DNA from: Perkinsus marinus ATCC 50983 | Lineage: Eukaryota; Perkinsozoa; Perkinsida; Perkinsidae | Length of the DNA stretch: 64,000 nt | Assembly (NCBI RefSeq): GCF_000006405.1 | Contig: NW_003202288.1 | Location: 314,989 to 378,988, forward strand | Direction: 5' to 3' | Part shown: piece by piece, positions 43,741 through 54,743 of the stretch | Layout: the number at the start of each line of letters is the position of its first letter | Numbering within the stretch: position 1 is the stretch's first letter | Translations under genes and position numbers: made by a program | The notes under the pieces: model-generated | Told to the model about the DNA's origin: nothing | Database searches by the model: none | The model's input: only the letters and a program-made list of their open reading frames with translations

Positions 43741-44881
43741 ATGTCAACGTCATCTTCCTCCACGCCATTTGGGAGGATATACTGTCACACTTGCGGCCAT
43801 GTGACCGCCTCGACACCTTCTGACCCTTGGAGATGCTCATCTTGCCGCGGCTGTTTTGTAGAGAAGTGGGACGGACAGGAGGATACCCCCTGGACGGCCG
43901 AGGCTGACCGTGACGAGCTTGTTATTAACGAATCAGTAAGAGAGAAATTTTTGCGTCGCTCCGCTAAGTGTTGTTCCTTTCAGGTCAGCGAGTCCGCGGG
44001 TGCAGTGAGCGGTTCACCTACGCCGCCCGACTACCCTCCACCACCTCCCATGACCATCGCGGTTGATATCGTCGAGACGCCGCGAATGGAGCCAGCGGAT
44101 GAGGCTTGGAATGTAAGGCTGGTTGAGGAAATGCAAGATTGCAAGATTATGATGGTCTTTCAGGCCGTCCGAAGAAGTCGTGCAGCATCTTGGTGGATTC
44201 CTCCATCGAGAGAGCATCAAGCTATGGGAAGGGAATCTTTTGAGTGAGTGCAGGTAGGGTGGTGCGCACTTCGAAGATTCTCCTTCTACTTCAGCAATAC
44301 GCGGCCCTTCGGTCATGGACAGGGTATGATCATAGGGATGGATGCTATGCCGCTCTTAGTGGGCTCTAACGGCTCAGCTACGGGTCAACAGGGCAATGGT
44401 GTCTCGCCGTTCGAGAGGGCACTGCTACAGCAGGTGTTAATGGCGACCTTCAACCATCCAGGACTGCGTACGATGGCAATTTCGTGGCGCGCGGTAATTT
44501 GACTGGCAGGTTCTCATGCTACGTCGCCATCAGTTCTATCACGCTTCAGAGACGTCACGGCCACTCGAGAAGATGAGCAAGACGAATGTGCTATATGTCA
44601 GGTGGGTTTTCGTGTCGTCCACTGAGCGCGCGCCCTGATGATCGATATTGTCTTGTTAGTGTCGTTATGTAAGCGGTGATGTATTGAATCGAATACGCGA
44701 TGCCATCCCTCGAGACGTCCCCTGTAGTTGCCCTCATGCCTTTCATAAGCAATGCATTCGACCATGGCTCGAGCAGGTGAGGAGGATAGCAGCAGTATGG
44801 AAGTCGCTACTATGTGGTATTTTTCAGCACAACTCATGCCCAGTGTGTCGCTTCGAGCTGCCCTCCTCTCCCTCCTCGTGA
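43741..44881 (+). CDS. RING-H2 E3 ubiquitin ligase, RNF115/126-like
   Basis: The N-terminal zinc ribbon [20 protein letters not shown] plus [10 protein letters not shown] is the form found in RNF115/RNF126-type ligases. A Pro/Ser/Gly-rich middle follows. The C-terminal RING-H2 is spread over three exons: DECAICQ, then CRYVSGD..., [20 protein letters not shown] and [12 protein letters not shown]. This gives C-x2-C...C-x-H-x2-H...C-x2-C with ligands in order. Stop at 44879-44881. Introns carry repeats: family C at about 44113-44164, family D at about 44470-44511, and CGCGCGCCCTGATGATCG at about 44601-44658. The expected role is ubiquitination with substrates bound through the zinc ribbon. Confidence 0.85.
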
Positions 44882-46561
44882 AATCGTTGTTTTATGCGTG
44901 TAAACAGCAGTAGCAGCAGTATAGATGAATCAATACCGTCACGCGCCACGAAATTGCTTATGTGTTGGATCATCATCCTATTGCTACAGTATCGGTCGAA
45001 GAAACTTTTCTACTATACAGCACCCATCGTTCGAGGCGATCGTATTGATCGCTTCCAGCAAGCAGCACTTTTCTATCCATAATACACCAACTTATCTGTA
45101 GTATTTTACTGTAACACCTGAAGCAAATCCAAGAGGAAGCCTATTCTGTCACTCGCCACGAAATTACTCTTCGTGGATTGTCTATAGAAGGCGATGCCTG
45201 GACTGGTGAGATTATTGGTGTTTAGTAGTTAGTCAATTGGCATGGGAGGGGAGGTGGGATTCGGGAAAAGTGTGGTATGATTATATTCTTTACACAGGAG
45301 AGAAGCTGAACAGTTGCTGGCTTAGATCGTGTTACTCTCGTGGCGCCCTTAGGTTGACATTCAATCATCATTGAGATGATTTCTCGGTGTTTCATCGGGA
45401 ATATTCACGCCGTCACGTAAGTGCGTCAAATTCAGCAAAGCCGTTAATCTGTTAGTCCACTGTGCTGGGCGATGAGGGTTGTCCTATCTTTCCCGCTCTA
45501 CTCGGTGACATTCGCCATTCAATTCGTAGACGACGTTCTCGATAGGGACATTTGATATCGGTTTTGGTTCCCTGTGGTACCCAGAGGTCAGGCCACCATC
45601 AGAGTGAGTGTCCTTCTTATAGAGTCCTCACGGTCATCAACTCCGGCCGGCTCATACTGGAAAGCAGGGCAGTGGCAGCATACGTGTTCGTGGGGGAAGA
45701 GTTGGTTGTCTTCTGCGTATTCATCTTGTCGCCATCAAGGCCACCACTAAGTTCGAATCTATGTCCACCGAAAGAGGCTGTCGAGGAGAATATCTTCCCA
45801 TTCCAAGACTGTTGATGTTCTGCACTTACCAAAAGTTATCAAATGTTATTTATTTCATCGTTCTACTCATAGATTTGAGTGTCTAGTGGGGACAGCAGTG
45901 ACGAATTTGCAATATCATCGGCGTAGATGATCCCTTCATAAGACTGCCGCTTGAGTGCTGTGAATGAATGCTCGGGAAATTTCCATCGCAGTGTAATTCG
46001 CTGACCAGACGATTATAAGATATCAAGCGAAGTACCTTCAAAGCGCACTAGAGATATCACTGAGAAACCTAGGAGCCTATATTTGAATATCGGGAGCTTC
46101 TGGAAGGACTTACTGGAAGTCATAGCAGAAAACGCAATACCACGCAGTAGGATAAATGATGAGCAATAATCTTCAACGGTGAAGTTCACAGAGCAATCCA
46201 AACGTCTTCTCGCTCCTGCGTTCGATGATTCTGCCAGCAGTGGAAAGCATGCCAGCTTTTGTCCTCGCAGCCGCTGGTATCACCATTGGGGCCCTTATAA
46301 TGGCATACCTCGAGAAGAGCACTCGATAACACAACACGCTAACTTCTCACCCAATTTGCCGGGCATTGACGGCACTCCTCTGGCAAGGGCTCCTCTATTG
46401 CTGTGGGATGGCAGTTCGTTGTGGTGTTTGGGAGATCCTCCATGTCTCGAGAGGAAGAACAACAGGTAGCTTTCGAAGCAGAGTCCGTCATGAAAATTGT
46501 AACAGAAGAAAATAATAAGATTGCCGTACGTCTAACTCGACATAGGAAGTTGAAACAACAG
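44882..46561. other. Poorly resolved region with small ORFs
   Basis: Two CACGCGCCACGAAATT-type repeats (near 44940 and 45152) suggest introns. A 34-codon plus-strand frame at 46225-46329 encodes a single hydrophobic segment (MPAFVLAAAGITIGALIMAY), and a short exon-like frame (EEEQQVAFEAESVMKIVTEE) ends at 46575. A minus-strand frame at 45617-45832 is open but unplaced. A second RNase III domain of the neighbouring Dicer-like gene was sought here and not found. Confidence 0.35.
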
Positions 46562-47521
46562 CTAAAGTGGTGAATTACTGGAGGCTCGATAAAGGCTATT
46601 GCGTCGATCGTTCATATCACCAAGTGAAGATCCTTCCGAACTTTCCTCCCACACAGTGAGCGAACGCTCCAGATTGAGCCACTCGCGAGTTCCAGGACCT
46701 TTCACAGTATCGTTTTCATCGACCTCAGGCGCTAGGAAGTGCTTAACCTGGTGTAACTGGCTAAGAGTCTTCCCGACTGCGCGGGTTCTCCTGTAGTAGT
46801 GAATACCCACGGCACCAATGATAGCCTCGAATACGTCAGCATAGCGCTTATTCCGAACAGCTTGAGCGTTCCTTGGCGCGACCAGTGCCAAGGGCTCGAA
46901 AAGGGTAGCATTGGTGAGGAAGGGATGACGATCGCACAGCTCCACGAATGCCTCCGCTTGATACTCATTCGACCAATACAATCGGTCGGTAACGAGAACT
47001 CTCCAGAAGGCATCACCGAGCCAAGCCAGCCGAGTATTGATACCATCATATGCTGTGAGAGCTTCAGCCATCATTCGATCAGCGCCAGGAGCACCGCATG
47101 CGTCACAAACATGACCAATCGCTAGTCCTCGTGCAAGGTGTACTAAACCCCATGGTACAGCGTGCTGGAGCTCATGCTTCATCTGAGGGCCCTCCTCCTC
47201 GAGTGGATGAAGTTGAACATATTGTGGTAACAAATAGACAGCAGACTTGGGCGCTGGAGTCTTGCACTTGCCGGGTCTTAAAGGTGCGGGCCGGGCTGAG
47301 GCGATAAGGACCCTCTGGGAGGGATCCGCTCGTAGATGATACTTCTGCTGATACAATCGAGTCAACGGGATGACATCATCGTGTGATCCGGCGCTCCACG
47401 CACCTTCCTGGACGAGAAGTGTACTCGCGGTGACATCGGGGGCGAGGGAGAAAACACAGTAGGGACGAGGGAATGAGGAGTGACGCGCCAAGACCAACAA
47501 TGGATAGCACGAGGAGTCCAT
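46562..47521 (-). CDS. Dicer-like protein: PAZ-like and RNase III domain (partial)
   Basis: A 319-codon open exon. Its first third has PLTRLYQQKYHLRADPSQRV and, later, SAVYLLPQYVQLHPL, which match the end of a Dicer PAZ domain (YY-x-x-KY...d-x-x-QPLL...yLiPEl...hPl). Then come AYDGINTRLAWLGDAFWRVL and NKRYADVFEAIIGAVGIHYY, the two halves of an RNase III domain. Of the four metal-binding acidic residues, Asp of LGD and the Asp/Glu of ADVFEA are present. The Glu of the usual RLEFLGD motif is Ala (RLAWLGD). The N-terminus (helicase or other) would lie upstream, where minus-strand frames near 47770-48060 are open. A second RNase III domain is not visible downstream. Processing of double-stranded RNA is the family role. 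Confidence 0.65.
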   Translation of the reverse strand: MDSSCYPLLVLARHSSFPRPYCVFSLAPDVTASTLLVQEGAWSAGSHDDVIPLTRLYQQKYHLRADPSQRVLIASARPAPLRPGKCKTPAPKSAVYLLPQYVQLHPLEEEGPQMKHELQHAVPWGLVHLARGLAIGHVCDACGAPGADRMMAEALTAYDGINTRLAWLGDAFWRVLVTDRLYWSNEYQAEAFVELCDRHPFLTNATLFEPLALVAPRNAQAVRNKRYADVFEAIIGAVGIHYYRRTRAVGKTLSQLHQVKHFLAPEVDENDTVKGPGTREWLNLERSLTVWEESSEGSSLGDMNDRRNSLYRASSNSPL

Positions 47522-48464
47522 CAGAGTTGATGTTGGTCTAAGGAAGAAGCATTCGGCTTACCACGACGGCCTTCTGAAGAGCTTACATTACAGGCCATTC
47601 TGTACTCAGGATAGCCTCCTTTGCCGAGGTCATGGCGAGCCAGTCAACTCTGCCATTCGTATCTATCATAATCAGACGATAAGGGAGATTGCTGTGACGC
47701 TCGCCACTCGGGCCGTAGAGCAGTTGAAGGAAATGCGAATGCGTAAACCTGAGAGAATCTTAACTATCGAAGATTCGATCCGACGAGTACTCCATCGTCT
47801 CTCGCTGTTCATCGTCCAGGGTGACGCCTTCCTCAGCCTCTACCCCAAAAGGAATCGTCTCGGCCAACAACACAGCCCACCTTATGATTGCAGTTACGAA
47901 AAGCGGACTCCACGCACGAGACTAACCTGTGCAGGAGGCCGCCGTCAGAGCCGTGCAGACGGCAGATCCACCTCCAACTGCTGGTGGAGGTACTCGAGCT
48001 TGTCCAGGTTGGAGGGGACGGAGATCGGCCCATGAGCTGGCAAGCTCCAGTAAAAACGATGCTGAATCAGTGTCGCTCATAGAGGGGTTATGCTTCACAC
48101 ATCTATAGCAATGAATCTGGCTGAAGCCCGGTGCAAAATTCTCTATAAGAAACAGCGAGCAACAAGTTGCCTTGTGGAACTAAAAAAGATTAGATCCCTT
48201 TTTACGGGAACCCCTAGTATGAGACCTGGAGTACGTAGCGGCTTAGGAGAGCCGGTCGGCTTCTCCCAGATGCCCATACTACGCAATATCCATCGAGTGT
48301 ATACCTATTGATGATCGAGTGAGGCCTAGATCTGCCGAGCTGGTAGTGGCAGCTTACACGACTCCGAAAGGGTAGAACTACAAGAGGCTCATCTCACTAC
48401 GGGCGGATAGATATTGAACCTGTTGATGGTCCACTAGCAACAACAACAACCCTGATAGTGGGTA
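47522..48464. other. Unresolved, with duplicated MFS-gene fragment
   Basis: 47522-47605 is closely similar to 51890-51970 (shared words GGCATTCGGCTTACCA-like and CTCTGAAGAGCTTACATTAC). In the second copy this is an intron edge of an MFS-like gene. Minus-strand exon-like frames (VPSNLDKLEYLHQQLEVDLP, FVTAIIRWAVLLAETIPFGV) at 47770-48060 may be upstream exons of the Dicer-like gene. Confidence 0.4.
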
Positions 48465-50128
48465 AAAATGGACCTAGAACGAGCATCTGCTTGGCCAACA
48501 CTGAGATAGGCCCTGTTTCATAGGAAGCATGTTCTTGCTGGTCACCGAGTCTTTACCGGGTGAACGTGAGCTTCTATAAACAGTGATCTACACCTTTCAA
48601 ACGCATAGTGACCAGCGGTAACCGACCGCATACCTACGAAGCATCTCACTTTTTTACTATGGCCACCCGAATACTTCTTAAAAGTAACTTCTATAAAATA
48701 AATCAGTACGAATACCACTCGGAATTCACAAGTGTGCAATATCAGAGTCTACGCAGATTCACTTCAAGTGTAGGTGACACCGTGTCGTGCAACAGTACGG
48801 TGTCTTATCTAAAAAGCGTCGATACCTATAATAAGAACTAAATTAGTTCAGCTAATAACACAAGAACACCGAGTGAATGCGCTGAAAATGACATCCGTGG
48901 GATTCGAACCTGCATCTGCCACTGCCAGAGCAAAACCCCGGATTCAGGATTATGGCCGGGACTATTCAGAGGCCCTGAATAGTCCCATCAGGAAGAGTGT
49001 CAGGACTATAACGCAGCACACTCATCGTGAAACAGTGATTTGATCATAACCATCATACTATGATACATGTAGCAGTAATATTACAACCGATAGCATTCCA
49101 CAACACCATGTGGGAACACAAATCATACATGGCACCCATCTCCTCCACGACTTGCAAGAAATTTATCATATATTGTTCACACCCTCCCGAGCTTGGGGAA
49201 ACCATCACGCCACAAACGGTAGACCACCGTGGCTGCATAGTCACACCGAAGCCGTGACTGTAACACAACATAATTTTTATCAAACCGAATGAGAACGTGC
49301 TGACATCTTATTACAGGTTAAGGATAACCCTGAGCGCGCCTACTTGGGAAATATTCCTGCTCGAAAGTAGGCGCGCGCTAGAGATCCCCGCGACCGCTGC
49401 CAGTCCTGCGACCGAAACCACTCTACTATGGCTTTCTTAGCTCAGATTCGTTCTGCAATGAAAGACCTAGATCGTATAATACAATTTGTATTGAATGCTT
49501 TGCATCATTAACCTTTTCTTCGTTCTCAGTTATACGAGCATCGCAATGACCATTGCTTCCATCGTTTTCATCTACGTTGTGGCCATCGTGGCCACCACCA
49601 GAGGGGGAACTACCCCCCTCCCCACCCTTACCTCCAGCAAGCCCACCACCTTCGCTGTTGACGCCCAGGTCGGAGCTGCCGCTGAAGGGCCTCGACCCCT
49701 GCTCCTCACCACCACCACTACCACGACCCCCTCCTCTGCAACCACCACCACCAGTAACGGCTCGCTGTGGTGGTCCATCATGGTGAAGATGATCGAGGAG
49801 CAGTTGGCGGAGGAGGATGCCGCTGGAGGGCCTCGGCCCCTGCCCCTCACCACCACCACTACTACCGCCACCCCCTCCTCCTCCACAACCACTACCACCA
49901 GTAACGGCTCGTTGTGGTGGTCCATCATGGTGAAGATGATCGAGGAGCAGCTGGCGGAGGAGGATGCCGCTGGAGGGCCTCGACCTCTGCTCCTCACCAC
50001 TACCACCACCACCCCCTCCTCCTCCTCTACAACTACCACCACCAATAACGGCTCGTGGTGGTCCATCATGAAGAAGGTAATCGAGGAGCAGTTGGCAGAG
50101 GAGGATGCCATTACCACCTCCTCCCCCT

Positions 50129-50168
<40 letters not shown>

Positions 50169-50970
50169 CTCCACGACCTCCACGACCTCCACGACCACCA
50201 CTGTGCCCAGAGCTCCCGAGACTGGGAGCCAACTCCGAGGTGGGACAGGAAGGTAGGATTGTAGATCGAGTGACTCTCAGCAAGAAGTATTCTTTCAGGG
50301 CATCATGGAGCAGCGTCCCACGTCCAAGCTTGGTGATGCTGGTATTGGTTATAATGAAGATTTTTTTGTAATATTTTATATATTATATGCATGATGTTGT
50401 TTATAATTTTTCAATCTCAATGTTTTGTGTTTTGAAGTTGTCCAAGCAATCGTAGACTGAACTTCTACAAGTATATCATTCAGACTGCGAGAGACGAGGA
50501 ATTTGTCACAAACTTCGCAATCTCCGACGGCACTCGACGGTCGAGTCTCGAGAAAACATCAACTCTTCAACGGAAGAAGACTAAGAGCAATCGAGGGAAG
50601 AGAACTCATGCCCATAAAACTCATAGCGTATCCTTCGCGAAGACCCCGATTGACCCGATACCTTCCCCACTACCATATCGTTCCGTATTCTCACTGTGAG
50701 AATCTCACACTAGCTAGTAGATACTAGTAGACGATCATCCTCAACATCATTAATGGGGGAGCTCATAGCGGGAGTGAGAGAACAACACTGAACAGAAACG
50801 TTCAACAACGACGTATTGACCAAGTCAGCCAATCAGCATTGAAGGTGAATGGGCTATGTGACAGCGACATCATGCGTACGCAATTGAAGAGCTTAGTGGA
50901 CGGCAGGTACTCAGAGGCTACGCCTGGCAACAATCACGATAACCTCACGAAACTTCCATACATGAACAAC
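48465..50970. repeat. Direct duplication, copy 1 (about 2.5 kb)
   Basis: Nearly identical to 52270-54743 over almost its full length, including the Thr-rich gene, its upstream region with a tRNA-like stretch (48893-48960) and an inverted repeat GCGCGCCTAC/GTAGGCGCGC near 49336-49377, and downstream flank. The copies lie about 3.8 kb apart. Differences are point changes, a few small indels and trinucleotide length changes inside the Thr tracts. Confidence 0.9.
49495..50256 (+). CDS. Secreted or anchored Thr-rich repeat protein, copy 1
   Basis: The product is 253 aa. The N-terminus has two hydrophobic stretches (MLCIINLFFVLSYTSIA and IASIVFIYVVAIVATT), a likely signal peptide or anchor. The rest is three tandem units of about 48 residues. 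Each unit has a Thr run with a few Ser/Pro, then NGSLWWSIMVKMIEEQLAEE, a short amphipathic helix with a WW pair and a possible N-glycosylation site (NGS). The Thr runs could be O-glycosylated. The C-terminus is a long Thr tract then VPRAPETGSQLRGGTGR. The family is not recognised, and a mucin-like surface or secreted protein is inferred. A long Gly-rich ORF on the opposite strand is judged a shadow. Confidence 0.5.
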
Positions 50971-52269
50971 TCATCAAGATGTGCAAAGTCACTGCAGTAG
51001 TAGTGGAGTAATAACTGCGCACGGACACAACAACGGTCAGGCCTGTTATGGCATTGAGCCGAAGCTCAGCCCCGATAATTTAGGGGGTATACAGATGGAG
51101 TAATAACGTAGATACTTAATAACCAACAGGGGATCAGAAAGGAGAATATTGACCACGGTGCAACTGCTACTACTACCACAGGAGCAACAAAGTATGAAGA
51201 TAACGTACACTAAAGACAGGTCCCATGAAAGCATGCACACCCCTGGATTCCAGGGCCTGGAAGATGGGCGAAATGAGATATACACTCATGGGCAATTCCT
51301 TCGAAAACACTGCAATAACCGCTCTACCGGGAGGCTCACAAAGGATCATCAGAAAGAGGTGGGAAATTTGGGTCGAAACCAGATTCAACCAGGAAGCCTG
51401 GCAGGGAAACTGTGAGGCTCCAATAGGGGGTTGCTTGCAGTAACCAAATGAAAAACACCGGTATAGTAGATCGGGCGAACTCTTCTCAATGGCAGATCTC
51501 TCGGAGGGCCTCGAAGAAGCCCAGCTGCTTCGACTCTGCTGACGTCTGCTCTCTCTTCCTCAGCTCGGATGGTGAAGTCTTCCAGAGAGGGAAGAGCATC
51601 ATAGTCACATTCATTCCCCTCTGCCATATGAAGGAGTACTTTATGAGCTTCAGAGACCTTCCTCCGTCGAATAGCGGAGCGAACTCCACGTGAAGGAAAT
51701 AATCCAAGGATGAGAATCCACCAAGTACGATAGCAACGATGCACCGGAACATGACCACGGACCAGAAACTCCAGGAGAATATCGAGGCAATGCCGGCCAG
51801 GGCTAAGATGAGGACTGTCATGACGAAAGGTCAATACGATCGCTGAGATACCCGAAGAGTGTAGAGGAGACTCTCCTCAGGAGAGCATCAATGGAGTTGA
51901 CGTTGGTCTACGGAAGGGGCATTCGGCTTACCAGGACGACCCTCTGAAGAGCTTACATTACAGGCCATCTTAGTTCGAGTGAGTTGGTACTCTCCCATAA
52001 TCTCGGCTTGAATGAACACCACGACGAGTATCTCAGCAGTGCTGAGATAACTGAGATGTGCTGAGTCAGCACATACCGCAAAGTAACCGACGGAGCAAAG
52101 GAGCAGAAGCCAGTATTGGAACTTGCCGTACTCTATGTTATCGTCTTTCGATGTAGGTAGCCACATAGAATATTGACGTACTTCGGGAGGCTGCCGCCAT
52201 AGATGAGAAGAGGAACACAGGCAAAAGCTATGGAGGGATTAACACAGACGATCCTCTTGACATTAGGTG
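50971..52269. other. Spacer between the duplication copies
   Basis: It holds the MFS-like gene described separately and, at 50971-51060, short unassigned sequence. Its right part (51890-51970) resembles the sequence left of copy 1 (47522-47605), so the original duplicated unit was probably longer than the 2.5 kb still alike. Confidence 0.5.
51060..52166 (-). pseudogene. MFS transporter-like gene, probably decaying
   Basis: The N-terminus at 52166 gives KFQYWLLLLCSVGYFAVCAD, as in SV2/sugar-porter type MFS proteins. Later, STLFGYLSDRI lies in one frame while the next segment MTVLILALAGIASIFSWSF lies in another, with no splice sites between to join them. Then ILILGLFP, RKVSEAHKVLLHMAEGNECD (the central-loop motif) and VFFIWLLQATPYWSLTVSL, with PPGRAVIAVFSKELPMS further on, follow with uncertain joins. 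The usual D-R-x-G-R after STLFGYLSDRI is disrupted. The frame break and loss of motif suggest a pseudogene. A sequencing error is the alternative. A motif-A repeat (AGCGGAGCGAA) sits at 51673-51683. Confidence 0.5.
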
Positions 52270-54743
52270 AAAATGGACCTAGAGCGAGCATCTGCTTGGC
52301 CAACACTGAGATAGGCCCTGTTTCATAGGAAGCATGTTCTTGCTGGTCACCGAGTCTTTACCGGGTGAACGTGAGCTTCTATACACAGTGATCTACACCT
52401 TTTAAACGCATAGTGACCGCCGGTAACCGACCGCATACCTACGAAGCATCTCACTCTTTTACTATGGCCACACGAATACTTCTTATAAGTAACTTCTATA
52501 AAATAGATCAGTACGAATACCACTCGGAATTCACAAGTGTGCAATATCAGAGTCTACGCAGATTCACTTTAAGTGTAGGTGACACCGTGTCGTGCAACAG
52601 TACGGTGTCTTATCTAAAAAGCGTCGATACCTATAATACGAATTAAATTAGTTCAACTAATAACACAAGAACACCGAGTGAATGCGCTGAAAATGACATC
52701 CGTGGGATTCGAACCTGCATCTGCCACTGCCAGAGCAAAACCCCGGATTCAGGATTATGGCCGGGACTATTCAGAGGCCCTGAATAGTCTCATCAGGAAG
52801 AGTGTCAGGACTATAACGCAGCACACTCATCGTGAAACAGTGATTTGATCATAACCATCATACTATGATACATGTAGCAGTAATATTACAACCGATAGCA
52901 TTCCACAACACCATGTGGGAACACAAATCATACATGGCACCCATCTCCTCCACGACTTGCAAGAAATTTATCATATATTGTTCACACCCTCCCGAGCTTG
53001 GGGAAACCATCACGCCACAAACGGTAGACCACCGTGGCTGCATAGTCACACCGAAGCCGTGACTGTAACAGAACATAATTTTTATCAAACCGAATGAGAA
53101 CGTGCTGACATCTTATTACAGGTTAAGGATAACCCTGAGCGCGCCTACTTGGGAAATATTCCTGCTCGAAAGTAGGCGCGCGCTAGAGATCCCCGCGACC
53201 GCTGCCAGTCCTGCGACCGAAACCACTCTACTATGACACTCTTACCTCAGATTAATGCTGCAATGCAAGACCTAGATCGTACGATACAATTTGTATCGAA
53301 TGCTTTGCATCATTAACCTTTTCTTCGTTCTCAGTTATACGAGCATCGCAATGACCATTGCTTCCATCGTTTTCATCTACGTCGTGGCCATCGTGGCCAC
53401 CACCGGAGGAGGAACTACCCCCCTCCCCACCCTCACCTCCACCAAGCCCACCACCTTCGCTGTTGACGCCCAGCTCGGAGCTGCCGCTGAAGGGCCTCAA
53501 CCCCTGCTCCTCACCACTACTACTACCACCACCCCCTCCTCCTCCACAACCACCACCACCAGTAACGGCTCGTTGTGGTGGTCCATCATGGTGAAGATGA
53601 TCGAGGAGCAGTTGGCGGAGGAGGATGCCGCTGGAGGGCCTCGACCCCTGCCCCTCACCACCACCACTACTACCGCCACCCCCTCCTCCTCCACAACCAC
53701 CACCACCAGTAACGGCTCGTTGTGGTGGTCCATCATGGTGAAGATGATCGAGGAGCAGTTGGCGGAGGAGGATGCCGCTGGAGGGCCTCGACCCCTGCCC
53801 CTCACCACCACCACTACTACCGCCACCCCCTCCTCCTCTACAACTACCACCACCAATAACGGCTCGCTGTGGTGGTCCATCATGAAGAAGGTAATCGAGG
53901 AGCAGTTGGCAGAGGAGGATGCCATTATCACCTCCTCCTCCCCCTCCACTACTACTACTACCACCACCACCACCTCCACCACCTCCACGACCACCACGAC
54001 CACCACTGTGCCCAGAGCTCCCGAGACTGGGAGCCAACTCCGAGGTGGGACAGGAAGGTAGGATTGTAGATCGAGCGACTCTCAGCAACAAGTATTCTTT
54101 CAGGGCATCATGGAGCAGCGTCCCACGTCCAAGCTTGGTGATGCTGGTGATGGTTATAATGAAGATCTTTCTGTAACATTTTATATATTATATGCATGAT
54201 GTTGTTTATAATTTTTCAATCTCAATGTTTTGTGTTTCATAGTTGTCCAAGCAAACGTAGAGACTGCGAGAGACAAACAATTCGTCACAAACTTCGCAAT
54301 CTCCGACGGCACTCGACGGTCGAGTCTCGAGAAAACATTCAATTCTTCAACGAAAGAAGACTAAGAGTAATCGAAGGGAAGAGAACTCATGCCCATAAAA
54401 CTCATAGCGTACCCTTCGCGAAGACCCCGATTGACCCGATACCTTCCCCACTACCATATCGTTTCATATCCTCACACTAGCTAGTAGATACTAGTAGACG
54501 ATCATCCTCAACATCATTAATGGGGGAGCTCATAGCAGGAGTGAGAGAACACCACTGAACAGGAAAGCTCAACAATGACGTATTGACCAAGACAGCCAAT
54601 CAGCGTTGAAGGTGAATGGGCTATGTGGCAGCGACACCATGCGTACGCAATTGAAGAGCTTAGTGGACGGCAGGTACTCAGAGGCTACGACTGGCAACAA
54701 TCACAATGACAATAATCTCATAGCACTTCCATACATGAACAAC
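52270..54743. repeat. Direct duplication, copy 2 (about 2.5 kb)
   Basis: This is the partner of 48465-50970, in the same orientation. It includes the second Thr-rich gene, a second copy of the tRNA-like stretch at about 52699-52766, and the same TAGCTAGTAGATACTAGTAG block in the 3' flank (near 54478). Confidence 0.9.
53300..54061 (+). CDS. Secreted or anchored Thr-rich repeat protein, copy 2
   Basis: Also 253 aa, with the same design as the upstream copy: a hydrophobic N-terminus, three units of Thr tract plus NGSLWWSIMVKMIEEQLAEE, and the same C-terminus (VPRAPETGSQLRGGTGR). The two copies differ in Thr tract lengths within units, yet the total length is identical. Unit 2 and unit 3 here are more alike than in copy 1, which suggests recent exchange between units. 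No family is recognised. Confidence 0.5.
   Translation: MLCIINLFFVLSYTSIAMTIASIVFIYVVAIVATTGGGTTPLPTLTSTKPTTFAVDAQLGAAAEGPQPLLLTTTTTTTPSSSTTTTTSNGSLWWSIMVKMIEEQLAEEDAAGGPRPLPLTTTTTTATPSSSTTTTTSNGSLWWSIMVKMIEEQLAEEDAAGGPRPLPLTTTTTTATPSSSTTTTTNNGSLWWSIMKKVIEEQLAEEDAIITSSSPSTTTTTTTTTSTTSTTTTTTTVPRAPETGSQLRGGTGR

Noticed and set aside
46225-46329. Assignment of the 34-codon single-helix ORF to a named respiratory-chain subunit
   Set aside because: A lone hydrophobic helix is not enough to name a subunit, and downstream exons could not be joined.
49426-50283. Long minus-strand Gly-rich ORFs opposite the Thr-rich genes (also 53252-54091)
   Set aside because: ACC-type repeats keep all frames open on both strands. 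The plus-strand frame has a hydrophobic leader, a non-repetitive helix and a sensible terminus, while the minus frames are low complexity throughout.
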